Below are positions 1 to 6,794 of a stretch of DNA of 14,045 nucleotides, one piece after another. The translations under genes and the position numbers were made by a program. The stretch covers positions 1 through 14,045 of the forward strand of contig JAITGL010000027.1 of NCBI GenBank assembly GCA_031280645.1. The letters run 5' to 3'. Under the pieces are notes generated by a model. That model ran no database searches. It was given only the letters and a program-made list of their open reading frames with translations, and was not told where the DNA came from. This DNA comes from Tannerellaceae bacterium. Its GTDB lineage: Bacteria > Bacteroidota > Bacteroidia > Bacteroidales > Tannerellaceae. Within the stretch, counting starts at the first letter, position 1. The number at the start of each line of letters is the position of its first letter.

Positions 1-231
1 GAAATACGATCGTATTTTGTTCGCCGCAGTTTTGAAACATGCGAAATACGATCGTATTTTGCTCGCCGCAGTTTTGAAACACGCGAAATACGATCGTATT
101 TTGCTTGCCGCAGTTTTGAAACACGCGAAATACGATCGTATTTTGTTCGCCGCAGTTTTGAAACATGCGAAATACGATCGTATTTTGCTCGCCGCAGTTT
201 TGAAACATGCCGGATACGATTGTATTTTGCC
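1..231. repeat. Tandem 42-bp palindromic repeat array (cut by window edge)
   Basis: Five nearly identical 42-bp units start at 1, 43, 85, 127 and 169, and a decayed sixth starts at 211 (cggatacgattg...). Each unit contains the perfect 16-bp palindrome AAATACGATCGTATTT, followed by a spacer with CGCCGCAGTTTTGAAAC. Differences between units are a few single bases (ttgTtc or ttgCtc, acatgc or acacgc). The array begins at base 1, so it probably continues upstream. The unit length is a multiple of three, so a reading frame stays open through it, but I read this as a by-product. I do not recognise the repeat. It could be a set of protein-binding sites or a source of RNA hairpins. Confidence 0.9.
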
Positions 232-234
232 AAT

Positions 235-268
235 AAAAAAAGCCCCGCCAATTTTATTCGGCAAGGCT
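235..268 (-). terminator. Rho-independent terminator of a minus-strand RNA
   Basis: Read on the minus strand, AGCCTTGCC (268-260) pairs over all nine positions, two of them G-U, with GGCGGGGCT (249-241) around a 10-base loop. It is followed directly by a run of T (240-235). On the plus strand the two G-U pairs become mismatches and there is no T run, so the element works only leftward. No protein gene ends here on that strand, which points to a non-coding transcript from the right. Confidence 0.8.
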
Positions 269-398
269 ACACTATATATATATTGTGAAAGAAATTGAGC
301 AATCCCTAAGCTTACTACCTTTAAAGCGGCAGCAGGATACTTTGGAGTATATAGAATAACTGTTGAGTGTTCCATCTTAGTATATTGCTTGTTTTGTG
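235..398 (-). ncRNA. Candidate structured small RNA (~160 nt, possibly 6S-like)
   Basis: Between a Bacteroidetes-type promoter on the minus strand (403-433) and the terminator at 235-268 lie about 160 bases without a convincing ORF but with nested complementarity. Bases 384-389 pair with 298-303 (AGCAAT/ATTGCT on the minus strand). Bases 376-380 pair with 306-310 (CTAAG/CTTAG), across a small internal loop. Inside are two hairpins: ATACT-CCAA-AGTAT (350-337) and CTGCC...GGTAG (332-315). A long interrupted outer stem around an open interior, plus this length, is reminiscent of 6S RNA. I cannot confirm a family without a covariance search. It could also be an unrelated regulatory RNA. It lies divergent from the ABC operon. 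Confidence 0.55.
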
Positions 399-402
399 GG
401 CA

Positions 403-433
403 CAAACATAATAAATGTTTTTTAGAATTCATA
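403..433 (-). promoter_or_regulatory. Bacteroidetes-type promoter for the minus-strand RNA
   Basis: On the minus strand, TATGTTTG (410-403) matches the Bacteroidetes -7 consensus TAnnTTTG exactly. Nineteen bases upstream is TATG (433-430), a three-of-four match to the -33 TTTG box. Transcription would begin near 397-400, just before the predicted stem of the small RNA. Confidence 0.55.
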
Positions 434-465
434 ATTACATACTCTTTTTTTATATGATACAGGGG

Positions 466-476
466 CGCTATCAGCG
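466..476. repeat. Short inverted repeat upstream of the ABC operon
   Basis: CGCT-ATC-AGCG is a 4-bp stem with a 3-base loop in the region between the divergent small-RNA promoter and the ABC operon promoter. It is too short to call an operator with confidence. It is listed because this region should hold the control sites for the operon. Confidence 0.25.
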
Positions 477-519
477 TATTTGGTTAAAGTTTCTTAATGG
501 AGTAGGTGGATATGAATGT

Positions 520-551
520 TACTAATATCTTTGTGCACTATAATACTAATA
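520..551 (+). promoter_or_regulatory. Promoter of the ABC-GntR operon with flanking direct repeat
   Basis: TATCTTTG at 526-533 is an exact Bacteroidetes -7 box (TAnnTTTG). It puts transcription start near 538, about 23 bases before the ATG at 561. No good -33 box is present at the expected distance, which suits a weak or regulated promoter. The octamer TACTAATA occurs at 520-527 and again at 544-551, 24 bases apart and on either side of the start site. It is a candidate binding site for the GntR protein encoded at 2151-2525; the -7 call is firmer than the operator call. Confidence 0.5.
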
Positions 552-560
552 CAGAAAATT

Positions 561-1388
561 ATGATTCGATTAAATGAAGTAAACTTTGGATACCGCTATC
601 AGCAAACGGTATTAAAACAGATCAGCCTGGATATCAAGCCAGGGCAGATTTATGGTCTTCTGGGAAAAAACGGCGAGGGTAAAACCACTTTGCTGCATAT
701 TATGAGCGGGCTGCTTTTCCCGCGCAACGGTAAGTGCATTGTGCTTGACGAGCAGCCTGATAAACGCAAAGCGCAATTCCTTAGCAGGGTTTATCTGCTG
801 GCCGAAGACATTTACATCCCTGATGTTACTTTCCGGCAGTATATTGATATGTACCGGCCGTTTTACCCGTCGTTTTCCGACAACCTGTTGAAGCATTGTA
901 CCGATGCTTTTGAGATTGAAACGTCGAAAAAAATGAAAAAAATGTCGCAGGGGCAGAAGAAAAAGGCTGCCATTACGCTGGCGCTTGCGGCCAATACTCC
1001 TCTGCTGTTGATGGATGAGCCTACAAACGGCTTAGACATTCCTTCAAAAAGTATTTTCCGGAAATTACTTTCGTCGATTATGACCGACGATCGTACTGTT
1101 ATCATTTCAACTCACCAGGTGCGCGACCTCGAAAGCCTGATCGACGCCGTGATTATCCTCGACGGAAAGGAAATTGTATTTAACCTTCCGCTCGACCGTA
1201 TCGGCGAAAAGCTGGAGTTTCGTTTACTGGATGCGGGCGAAAAGTCGCTGTACTCCGAGCCTTCGCCGGGGGGCATGATCGGGGTGGTTCCGAACGGCGG
1301 GAACGAGGCCGGCGTTGTATCTCTCGAGTTGCTGTTTAACGCAACCGTGTTATCCAAGAATGAAATCCGTAAAATTTTTAACTCCTAA
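561..1388 (+). CDS. ABC transporter ATP-binding protein (YtrB/CcmA-like)
   Basis: ATPase subunit of an ABC exporter, expected to sit on the inner face of the cytoplasmic membrane with the protein encoded at 1396-2154. In the 275-residue product I see Walker A GKNGEGKTT near residue 35, a degenerate Q-loop region (LAED), the signature MSQGQ in place of LSGGQ, Walker B LLLMDEP with the D-loop NGLD, and the H-loop STHQ. The last ~70 residues, after the H-loop, are a poorly conserved tail. An ATG at 516 would add 15 residues, but the -7 box at 526-533 would then lie inside the gene and no homology begins before MIRLNEV, so 561 is preferred. It is first in an operon with a GntR regulator, the arrangement of YtrA-controlled exporters in Firmicutes and Bacteroidetes. 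The substrate is unknown. Confidence 0.9.
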   Translation: MIRLNEVNFGYRYQQTVLKQISLDIKPGQIYGLLGKNGEGKTTLLHIMSGLLFPRNGKCIVLDEQPDKRKAQFLSRVYLLAEDIYIPDVTFRQYIDMYRPFYPSFSDNLLKHCTDAFEIETSKKMKKMSQGQKKKAAITLALAANTPLLLMDEPTNGLDIPSKSIFRKLLSSIMTDDRTVIISTHQVRDLESLIDAVIILDGKEIVFNLPLDRIGEKLEFRLLDAGEKSLYSEPSPGGMIGVVPNGGNEAGVVSLELLFNATVLSKNEIRKIFNS

Positions 1389-1395
1389 GAAGATT

Positions 1396-2154
1396 ATGAA
1401 CAATCAATTTAGCTTTAAACGAGTGGGCTTGCTGATGCGGCTCGACTTTATTTCCTACGGCCGCGAGTTTGTACTGGGTATGAGCGCTATCCCGTTGGTA
1501 TGGTTTACATTGATGTGGCTTGCGAGGCACAACAGCACGTCGGAAATGTCTGAAATATGTTTTACATTAAACGGCCTGCTGGCCTTGATTACTTTTAGCG
1601 GTCATGCGGCGCGTAAAATGTTTAAGGAGAAGCATGCGTTTATGATGACGCCTGCGCTTAACGAAGAGAAGTACGCGAGCCTTATCGCCGAAGGCCTTGT
1701 TTACCTGCTTGTTTCGCAGATAGGATTCTGGCTCGGATCGTTTCTTTGCAAGCTGTGTTTTCCCACAGTTCAGATAGCCGCGTTTCAGGCTTTGTTTTTT
1801 AATATGAATATAAATATCGCGATTACTCTTTTCTTTTGCGTTGCGCTTTACTTTGTGGCTGCGGTGAGCGTGCCTAAGCTATGGTTTATCGTTGCGATAG
1901 TTGCGCCTAATCTTTACGTTGCGCTGCATGTGTTTATACTTTTCCTGCTATCCAATTGCTCTAACTTTTTCGCGGGAGCCATGATAAACGGCAATTTCGG
2001 CAGCAGTAATTCTTTGGAGATGACGGGAGGATCGGATAGCATAGCCCACACGATGCGGATCCTGGTCAACATATATACTCCGGTTATAGGCATATCGAGC
2101 ATAATTTTATTTTACGTTGCATATCTTAAGTTGAAAGAAAAGGAGTTGAAATGA
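1396..2154 (+). CDS. ABC transporter membrane subunit (multi-pass)
   Basis: A 252-residue integral membrane protein, probably the permease partner of the ATPase encoded just upstream. It has about six hydrophobic segments, the clearest being near EFVLGMSAIPLVWFTLMW, LVYLLVSQIGFWLGSFL, IAITLFFCVALYFVAAV, LWFIVAIVAPNLYVALHVF and VIGISSIILFYVAYL, and a lysine-rich C-terminus (KLKEKELK). The ATG at 1396 lies seven bases after the ATPase stop. The frame is open further upstream (to 1315), but that part overlaps the ATPase gene and is not membrane-like, so it is left out. Its stop overlaps the next start (ATGA), which indicates translational coupling with the regulator. The family is inferred from context and topology; no diagnostic motif is visible. 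Confidence 0.8.
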   Translation: MNNQFSFKRVGLLMRLDFISYGREFVLGMSAIPLVWFTLMWLARHNSTSEMSEICFTLNGLLALITFSGHAARKMFKEKHAFMMTPALNEEKYASLIAEGLVYLLVSQIGFWLGSFLCKLCFPTVQIAAFQALFFNMNINIAITLFFCVALYFVAAVSVPKLWFIVAIVAPNLYVALHVFILFLLSNCSNFFAGAMINGNFGSSNSLEMTGGSDSIAHTMRILVNIYTPVIGISSIILFYVAYLKLKEKELK

Positions 2155-2525
2155 GAACCGGAGCATCGTTATTTATCCGTATAGCCGACACCGTATGCGA
2201 CAAAATCCTGAGCGGCGAGTATCAGTCGGACAGTCGCATACCCTCGGTTCGCGATCTGGCGGCCGATATGGAGGTCAATCCCAACACGGTAATGCGCTCG
2301 GTAGAGCGTCTTCAGAGGTACGAGGTTATATACAATAAGCGCGGCGTTGGCTACTTTGTGTCGCCCGACGCTCGCGATAAGATCCACAAGATGCGCCTTG
2401 CCATTTTTTCCGACAGCGTACTCCCTTCGCTTTTCCGCGAAATGGATTTACTGGGCATTGGCATCGGCCATCTTACGGAAGCCTATAAGGTTTATAAATT
2501 ACAGTTGTTAAACCAATCAAATTAA
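2151..2525 (+). CDS. GntR-family transcriptional regulator (YtrA-type, short)
   Basis: A 124-residue DNA-binding protein. Residues ~8-75 form the GntR winged helix: IADTVCDKILSGEY, then the recognition region IPSVRDLAADMEVNPNTVMR, then the wing with RGVGYFV. What remains is a short C-terminal helix region, far smaller than a FadR or HutC effector domain. This is the YtrA layout, in which the regulator commonly represses its own operon for an ABC exporter. The start overlaps the stop of the membrane subunit by four bases (ATGA), so the operon order is ATPase, permease, regulator. The likely operator is near the promoter at 520-551. The inducer is unknown. Confidence 0.92.
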   Translation: MRTGASLFIRIADTVCDKILSGEYQSDSRIPSVRDLAADMEVNPNTVMRSVERLQRYEVIYNKRGVGYFVSPDARDKIHKMRLAIFSDSVLPSLFREMDLLGIGIGHLTEAYKVYKLQLLNQSN

Positions 2526-2533
2526 AACAAATC

Positions 2534-2626
2534 ATGAAACGAAGCAATATAATACTGCTTGCGCTTGGCGTGTTTCTGCTTGTTCTTCCTTATATGATAT
2601 TGCTGGTTTGCTGTATTATATATTAA
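2534..2626 (+). CDS. Small single-pass membrane protein, 30 residues
   Basis: An ATG eight bases after the GntR stop opens a 30-codon frame. It starts MKRSN and continues as one hydrophobic segment (IILLALGVFLLVLPYMILL), ending VCCIIY. The short gap, the good start context (AACAAATCATG) and the positive-inside N-terminus followed by a single helix suggest a translated microprotein, the last gene of the ABC-GntR operon. It may modulate or stabilise the transporter. There is no known family that I can name, and translation is inferred only from layout and composition. After its stop comes an inverted repeat CCGGC (2654-2658)/GCCGG (2674-2678). Confidence 0.5.
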   Translation: MKRSNIILLALGVFLLVLPYMILLVCCIIY

Positions 2627-2723
2627 GGAGTATTATTGCGGCCTGAAAACATGCCGGCTATAATTTATTATTTGCCGGACAGTCTTGCAGCAACTTTAAC
2701 AAGAAAATGAAAAAGCATATAAG

Positions 2724-3485
2724 GTGAACAGTTTACTCTCGCAACTCCCCGCCCAAACTCCTTTTGAGTGGAGCTTATTAGTAGTTACGGCCCTGTTGAT
2801 AGGCATGTCGAAAACGGGCATACAAGGTATAAACATGCTTATGATCCCGCTGATGGCCATAGCTTTCGGAGCGAAGCCATCTACGGGAGTCATACTTCCG
2901 ATGTTATGTTTTTCAGACTTGCTGGCGGTTATTTACTACCGCCGGCAAGCCGAGTGGAAGCATATTGTGCGTCTTTTGCCTGCCGCGATTGCCGGATTCG
3001 GCCTGGCGGTGGCTGTCGACCGCCTCATTCCTCCCGCAGGCTTCCGCATTTTGCTTGCCGGATGCCTGCTGCTTGGTCTTGCAATAATGATTTATGCCGA
3101 ATTGCGCAGGGGGGAGAACAAATTGGCCGGTAGCCGCTGGTACGGCCCTTTGTTTGGCCTTGCCGGAGGGTTTACCACCATGATAGGCAACGCTGCCGGG
3201 CCGGTAATGGCCATATATTTGCTGTCGGTAAAGCTTCCGAAGTATGCTTTTGTTGGTACCAGCGCCTGGTTCTTCCTGGTGGTTAATTATCTGAAGCTGC
3301 CTATACAAATTTATGCCTGGGAGAATATCAATCCCGCAACTCTTACTCTTAACCTTTGCATGATTCCGTTCATGATTGCAGGAGCTTTGTGTGGTATATA
3401 TATTGTAAGGAAGCTGCCTGAAGACGGGTTCAGGAAGGTGATAATCGGGGTAACGGTATTATCAACGCTGATACTGTTATTGTAG
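2724..3485 (+). CDS. TauE/SafE family permease (DUF81)
   Basis: A 253-residue membrane protein of the TauE/SafE family, whose members move sulfite, sulfoacetate or other small organic anions out of the cell; the substrate here cannot be told. It shows the family's two-fold repeat: the first half carries IGMSKTGIQG near residue 27, the second carries GLAGGFTTMIGNAAGPVMAIYLL near residue 147. About eight hydrophobic segments span the length, which is usual for the family. The start is a GTG at 2724. No ATG in frame precedes it, and the next ATG in frame would cut into the first conserved helix. The GTG overlaps the stop of a six-codon ATG frame (2707-2727). A TA-N3-TTTG sequence at 2666-2674 could be a weak promoter; otherwise it may be read from the upstream operon. 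Confidence 0.88.
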   Translation: MNSLLSQLPAQTPFEWSLLVVTALLIGMSKTGIQGINMLMIPLMAIAFGAKPSTGVILPMLCFSDLLAVIYYRRQAEWKHIVRLLPAAIAGFGLAVAVDRLIPPAGFRILLAGCLLLGLAIMIYAELRRGENKLAGSRWYGPLFGLAGGFTTMIGNAAGPVMAIYLLSVKLPKYAFVGTSAWFFLVVNYLKLPIQIYAWENINPATLTLNLCMIPFMIAGALCGIYIVRKLPEDGFRKVIIGVTVLSTLILLL

Positions 3486-3486
3486 G

Positions 3487-3517
3487 CCCGAATGGTAAAG
3501 GCTTTGCCGCGTTCGGG
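3487..3517. repeat. Weak inverted repeat after the permease gene
   Basis: CCCGAA (3487-3492) and TTCGGG (3512-3517) can pair just after the permease stop. A second TTCGGG copy follows at once. The stem is short and has no T run, so terminator activity is doubtful. Confidence 0.25.
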
Positions 3518-3528
3518 GTTCGGGGCGG

Positions 3529-3559
3529 TTGTGCGGATTAAATCCAAGCGATATCTTTG
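3529..3559 (+). promoter_or_regulatory. Bacteroidetes promoter of the gene at 3607
   Basis: TTG (3529-3531), 20 bases of spacing, then TATCTTTG (3552-3559), an exact match to TAnnTTTG. Transcription would start near 3564, inside the right arm of the inverted repeat, and leave a 5' leader of about 40 bases before the ATG at 3607. Confidence 0.65.
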
Positions 3560-3576
3560 CGGCGCTTGGATTTAAT
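3537..3576. repeat. Perfect 14-bp inverted repeat enclosing a -7 box
   Basis: ATTAAATCCAAGCG (3537-3550) and CGCTTGGATTTAAT (3563-3576) are perfectly complementary around a 12-base loop, ATATCTTTGCGG. The loop holds the exact promoter box TATCTTTG. The element may be a terminator for the permease transcript, an operator covering the promoter of the next gene, or both. Confidence 0.8.
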
Positions 3577-3606
3577 TATTTATCGCAAACAATAGATTTT
3601 AACTTC

Positions 3607-4095
3607 ATGAAAAAGCTTAGCAAAAGGGGTTATCAGATACTTAAGATTTTACATATCCTGACGGCCGGCGCATGGATCGGAGCGGTTATTACGGCCATTG
3701 CTTTACTGTTAACACTGAAAGGCGAGTATCTTGCGCGAGATTTGGAGGTTATACTTTTTATCGACTTGGCGCTTTTCATTCCCTGCGCGCTTGCCACCTT
3801 ACTCACGGGCCTGGTTTACTCGATATTTACGCAATGGGGCTTCGTTAAGCATTGGTGGATTATTGTAAAGTACCTGATTACCCTGCTCCCGATTTTCACC
3901 GGCTTCCCGCTGGTGGCAAGCAAGCTATTGGGGATGACGGATATTGTTGGGCGGCTGGGAGCCGGGGCGCTTGCGGATAAGGAGTTCGGAGTGTTGTACA
4001 ATGAATGTTTATTGGGGTTGATTGTTTATCTGGTTTTGTTTTTGTCGGCATATATATTGTCGGTTATCAAGCCGGCGAACAGGAGGAAAAGATAA
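3607..4095 (+). CDS. Small integral membrane protein (DUF2269-like)
   Basis: A 162-residue protein with four hydrophobic segments: ILHILTAGAWIGAVITAIALLL, LFIDLALFIPCALATLLTGLVY, WWIIVKYLITLLPIFTGFPLV and CLLGLIVYLVLFLSAYILSV. It ends in a basic tail (KPANRRKR). The pattern of an early histidine in helix 1 (LKILHIL), W-x-G in AGAWIGA and a W-rich third helix resembles the DUF2269 membrane proteins; that assignment is tentative and the function is unknown. I chose the ATG at 3607 because the promoter -7 box (3552-3559) lies downstream of the more distant in-frame start at 3529, so the longer form could not be made from it. It appears to be a single-gene unit. Confidence 0.78.
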   Translation: MKKLSKRGYQILKILHILTAGAWIGAVITAIALLLTLKGEYLARDLEVILFIDLALFIPCALATLLTGLVYSIFTQWGFVKHWWIIVKYLITLLPIFTGFPLVASKLLGMTDIVGRLGAGALADKEFGVLYNECLLGLIVYLVLFLSAYILSVIKPANRRKR

Positions 4096-4142
4096 TGCTT
4101 CGGAACTTGCTTTGTTGGCCGCAAGAGGGGGCCGGAGGCATT
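4094..4142 (+). terminator. Possible terminator-like stem after the DUF2269-like gene
   Basis: AATGCTTC (4094-4101) pairs with GAGGCATT (4135-4142) allowing one G-U pair, and inside it CTTGC pairs with GCAAG. The stem overlaps the stop codon and is followed by AAGCATTATTAAT, with no clear T run. Termination is plausible but not certain. Confidence 0.35.
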
Positions 4143-4165
4143 AAGCATTATTAATAAGCCGCTCT

Positions 4166-4196
4166 TTTGCGATATTTATGATAGAATTTATCTTTG
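4166..4196 (+). promoter_or_regulatory. Consensus Bacteroidetes promoter of the DUF5686 gene
   Basis: TTTG (4166-4169), 19 bases, TATCTTTG (4189-4196): both boxes match the sigma-ABfr consensus exactly and with the canonical spacing. Transcription should begin at about 4200-4202, only a few bases before the ATG at 4205. The mRNA would then be almost leaderless. Confidence 0.75.
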
Positions 4197-4204
4197 TATC
4201 CGAA

Positions 4205-6790
4205 ATGAAAATGAATTATCTCCATAAAGTATCCGCGCTCTTTGTATTGTTTCTTATACTAACTGTTCCGAGCGTCAGGATTCAAGCGCAAAACATTATA
4301 ACCGCCACAGGTATCGTCAGGGATTCAATAACCGGCGAACCTATCCCATTTGCTTCCGTTGTATTTGAAAATTCCCTCATCGGCGCTATGACCGACGATA
4401 ACGGCCGTTTCACCTTACAGAACAATAAGAATATAACGAAGCTTACAGTAGCCTTCCTTGGATACGAGCAAAAAACGGTTGGCCTCCGCCCCGGACGCAA
4501 CGACAACCTCGACCTCAAGCTCCATCCCAAATCACTCGAACTTGCCGAAGTAGTAATCAAGCCAACGCGCGAGCGATACTCCCGCCGCAACAACCCGGCT
4601 GTCGACCTAATCAGAGCCGTGATTGATCATAAAGACGACAATCGTATCGAAGCCCTGCCCGAATACAAGGTAGAGATGTACGAAAAGCTCTCGCTGGCCC
4701 TTGATAACTTCAATCCCAACTTCGACAGCAACGGATTCATGAAAAAGCTAAAGTTCGTGAAGAACTACATGGACACATCCGAATTTAGCGGACGCCCTAT
4801 CCTGACCGTATCCGTTCGCGAAACCCTGTCGGACATTTATTACAGGAAAAGTCCGCGGTCGAAGAAAACCATCGTCAAAGCAAAGAACCAGCAAGGCATC
4901 GACGAAACGATCGACGAAGGCGGCATCACATCCAACCTCGAGGAGTTCTTCCAGGGAATAAACATCTTTGAGAACAACATCAACTTCCTTTCCAACCGCT
5001 TCGTAAGCCCGCTATCGTCGCTGCTTGCAACTACCTACTACCATTATTATATAATGGACACTGTGACGATAGGCTCCGACCGCTGCGTCGACCTTGCCTT
5101 CGTTCCGGTTAACAGTCAGAGCTACGGATTTACAGGACGCCTGTACATCATGCTCGACAACTATTCGATACGCAAATTCCGCCTCGATATCCCGCGAAAC
5201 ATTAACCTCAACTTTGTAGACAACCTGCGCATCGAGCAGGAGTTTAAACTCGCGCCCGACAGCTCATGGGTTGTAGACGTTGAAAACACCTACGTAAACT
5301 TCTACATGATGGGGCAGCAGCTATACGCCCACCAGCTCCGCACCTACAACAATTACAACTTCGACGTTGCCGAGCGCGACTCTGTGTTCGGGCTGCTCGG
5401 CCCGCTGCACGTTATGTCCGACGCCGTTGACAAACCCGACACGTTTTGGGTGCGCAACCGCCACATACCGCTTAAAGAACGCGAAAACGTGTTAGACGAT
5501 CTGGTACGCGAAATACGCAAGGTGCCAGTGTTTAACGCCATCATTAAAACCGCCGAGATCCTCATCACAGGATATATCCAAACCGGCCCATCGAAAGAGG
5601 AAAACTACTTCGACATCGGCCCCATGAACACCATCTTCAGCGCCAACGAACTCGAAGGATGGCGAATCAGAATAGGAGGCATGACAACCGCCAACCTCTC
5701 CCCCCGCCTCTTCGGAACCGGATACTTAGCCTACGGCATGGACGACCGTACCTTTAAGTACAGCGGACGGCTAACATACAGCTTCGACGAAAAGAAATAC
5801 CACGAAGGCGAATATCCCGTTAACAACCTCTCCCTCCTCCAGGAATACGACGTGTATACCCCCGGGCAAGACTTCCTCTTTACCAGCAAAGACAATATGT
5901 TCGTAGCCCTCAAAGTAGGCGAACCCGTTACGAACATGAACTACGTGCTCAAAACCCTAATCCAATACGAAAAAGACTGGCTTAACGGACTGTCCCTCAA
6001 AACCTGGCTCCGCCGCCAGAACGAAGAAGCCGCCGGAACCCTCGAATACAAACGCATCGACGAAAACGGCAACACCGTTAAAGTACCAAGCATAACCTCC
6101 TCCGAAGCCGGATTCCAACTACGATTCGCACCCGGCGAACGAGCCTACGGAGGACGCAAAGGCAAAAACTCCTTCTTTAACATGTCGAAAGACGCGCCCA
6201 TCGTAAAGCTATCCCACCAACTCGGCATGAAAAACGTTCTCGGAAGCGATTATAACTACAACCGCACCGAGTTCAGCGCCGAGAAACGCATCTGGCTATC
6301 GTCGTTCGGACACATCGACGCACAGCTCAAGGCCGGCAAGATATGGAACAAAGTACCCTTCCCGCTCCTCGTACTCCCCAACACCAACCAATCGCTCACC
6401 ATCCAGCCCGAAGCCTTCCACATGATGAGAGCCCTCGAGTTTGTGGCCGACGAGTACGTATCGCTCAACGCTACCTACTACCTTAAAGGATGGATCCTGA
6501 ACCGCATACCCATAATCCGCTGGCTAAAGTTCCGCGAAGTAGTATCCTTCAACGGCATATACGGACGGCTAAGCAACCTCAGCAACCCCCTCGCCCCCGG
6601 CAACTCCGACCTCTTCATCCTCCCCGAAGGAACCGCCGGCCTCGGCTCAGTTCCATATATGGAAGCCAGCTTCGGACTCGAAAACATCTTTAAGATACTG
6701 CGCGTAGACTATTACCACCGCCTCACCTACCTCGACAATCCCAACACAAAGCGCAGCGGCTTCCGCATCGCCCTCCGCTTCTCATTCTGA
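4205..6790 (+). CDS. DUF5686 / carboxypeptidase-regulatory-like outer-membrane protein
   Basis: A large exported protein (861 residues), typical of Bacteroidetes. Residues 1-29 are a Sec signal peptide (hydrophobic core LFVLFLILTVP, cleavage near IQAQ). A carboxypeptidase D regulatory-like beta-sandwich follows (~residues 30-110, from GIVRDSITGEPIPFASV to EVVIKP). The rest is DUF5686, beginning near RNNPAVDLIRAVIDHKDDNR, and the second half has the alternating pattern of an outer-membrane beta-barrel. The C-terminus IALRFSF ends in phenylalanine, as barrel proteins do. The role is unknown; structurally it resembles TonB-dependent receptor relatives but lacks a plug. An ATG at 4178 lies before the predicted transcription start and is rejected; 4211 is a close alternative. 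Synonymous codons are strongly C-ending on this strand. tsaB follows after four bases. Confidence 0.9.
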   Translation: MKMNYLHKVSALFVLFLILTVPSVRIQAQNIITATGIVRDSITGEPIPFASVVFENSLIGAMTDDNGRFTLQNNKNITKLTVAFLGYEQKTVGLRPGRNDNLDLKLHPKSLELAEVVIKPTRERYSRRNNPAVDLIRAVIDHKDDNRIEALPEYKVEMYEKLSLALDNFNPNFDSNGFMKKLKFVKNYMDTSEFSGRPILTVSVRETLSDIYYRKSPRSKKTIVKAKNQQGIDETIDEGGITSNLEEFFQGINIFENNINFLSNRFVSPLSSLLATTYYHYYIMDTVTIGSDRCVDLAFVPVNSQSYGFTGRLYIMLDNYSIRKFRLDIPRNINLNFVDNLRIEQEFKLAPDSSWVVDVENTYVNFYMMGQQLYAHQLRTYNNYNFDVAERDSVFGLLGPLHVMSDAVDKPDTFWVRNRHIPLKERENVLDDLVREIRKVPVFNAIIKTAEILITGYIQTGPSKEENYFDIGPMNTIFSANELEGWRIRIGGMTTANLSPRLFGTGYLAYGMDDRTFKYSGRLTYSFDEKKYHEGEYPVNNLSLLQEYDVYTPGQDFLFTSKDNMFVALKVGEPVTNMNYVLKTLIQYEKDWLNGLSLKTWLRRQNEEAAGTLEYKRIDENGNTVKVPSITSSEAGFQLRFAPGERAYGGRKGKNSFFNMSKDAPIVKLSHQLGMKNVLGSDYNYNRTEFSAEKRIWLSSFGHIDAQLKAGKIWNKVPFPLLVLPNTNQSLTIQPEAFHMMRALEFVADEYVSLNATYYLKGWILNRIPIIRWLKFREVVSFNGIYGRLSNLSNPLAPGNSDLFILPEGTAGLGSVPYMEASFGLENIFKILRVDYYHRLTYLDNPNTKRSGFRIALRFSF

Positions 6791-6794
6791 CCGC

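Noticed and set aside
1..231. CRISPR array
   Set aside because: The whole 42-bp unit is repeated, with no unique spacers, and no cas genes are present in the window.
17..298. Plus-strand 93-codon frame through the 42-bp repeats
   Set aside because: It stays open because 42 is a multiple of three. It has no ribosome site or promoter, ends in the terminator of the minus-strand RNA, and the palindrome explains the conservation better.
512..577. Possible 21-codon leader peptide before the ABC gene, with a GGAGTAGGTGGA-like site upstream
   Set aside because: The exact -7 box at 526-533 places transcription start near 538, inside this frame, so it would not be on the mRNA. It also overlaps the ABC start.
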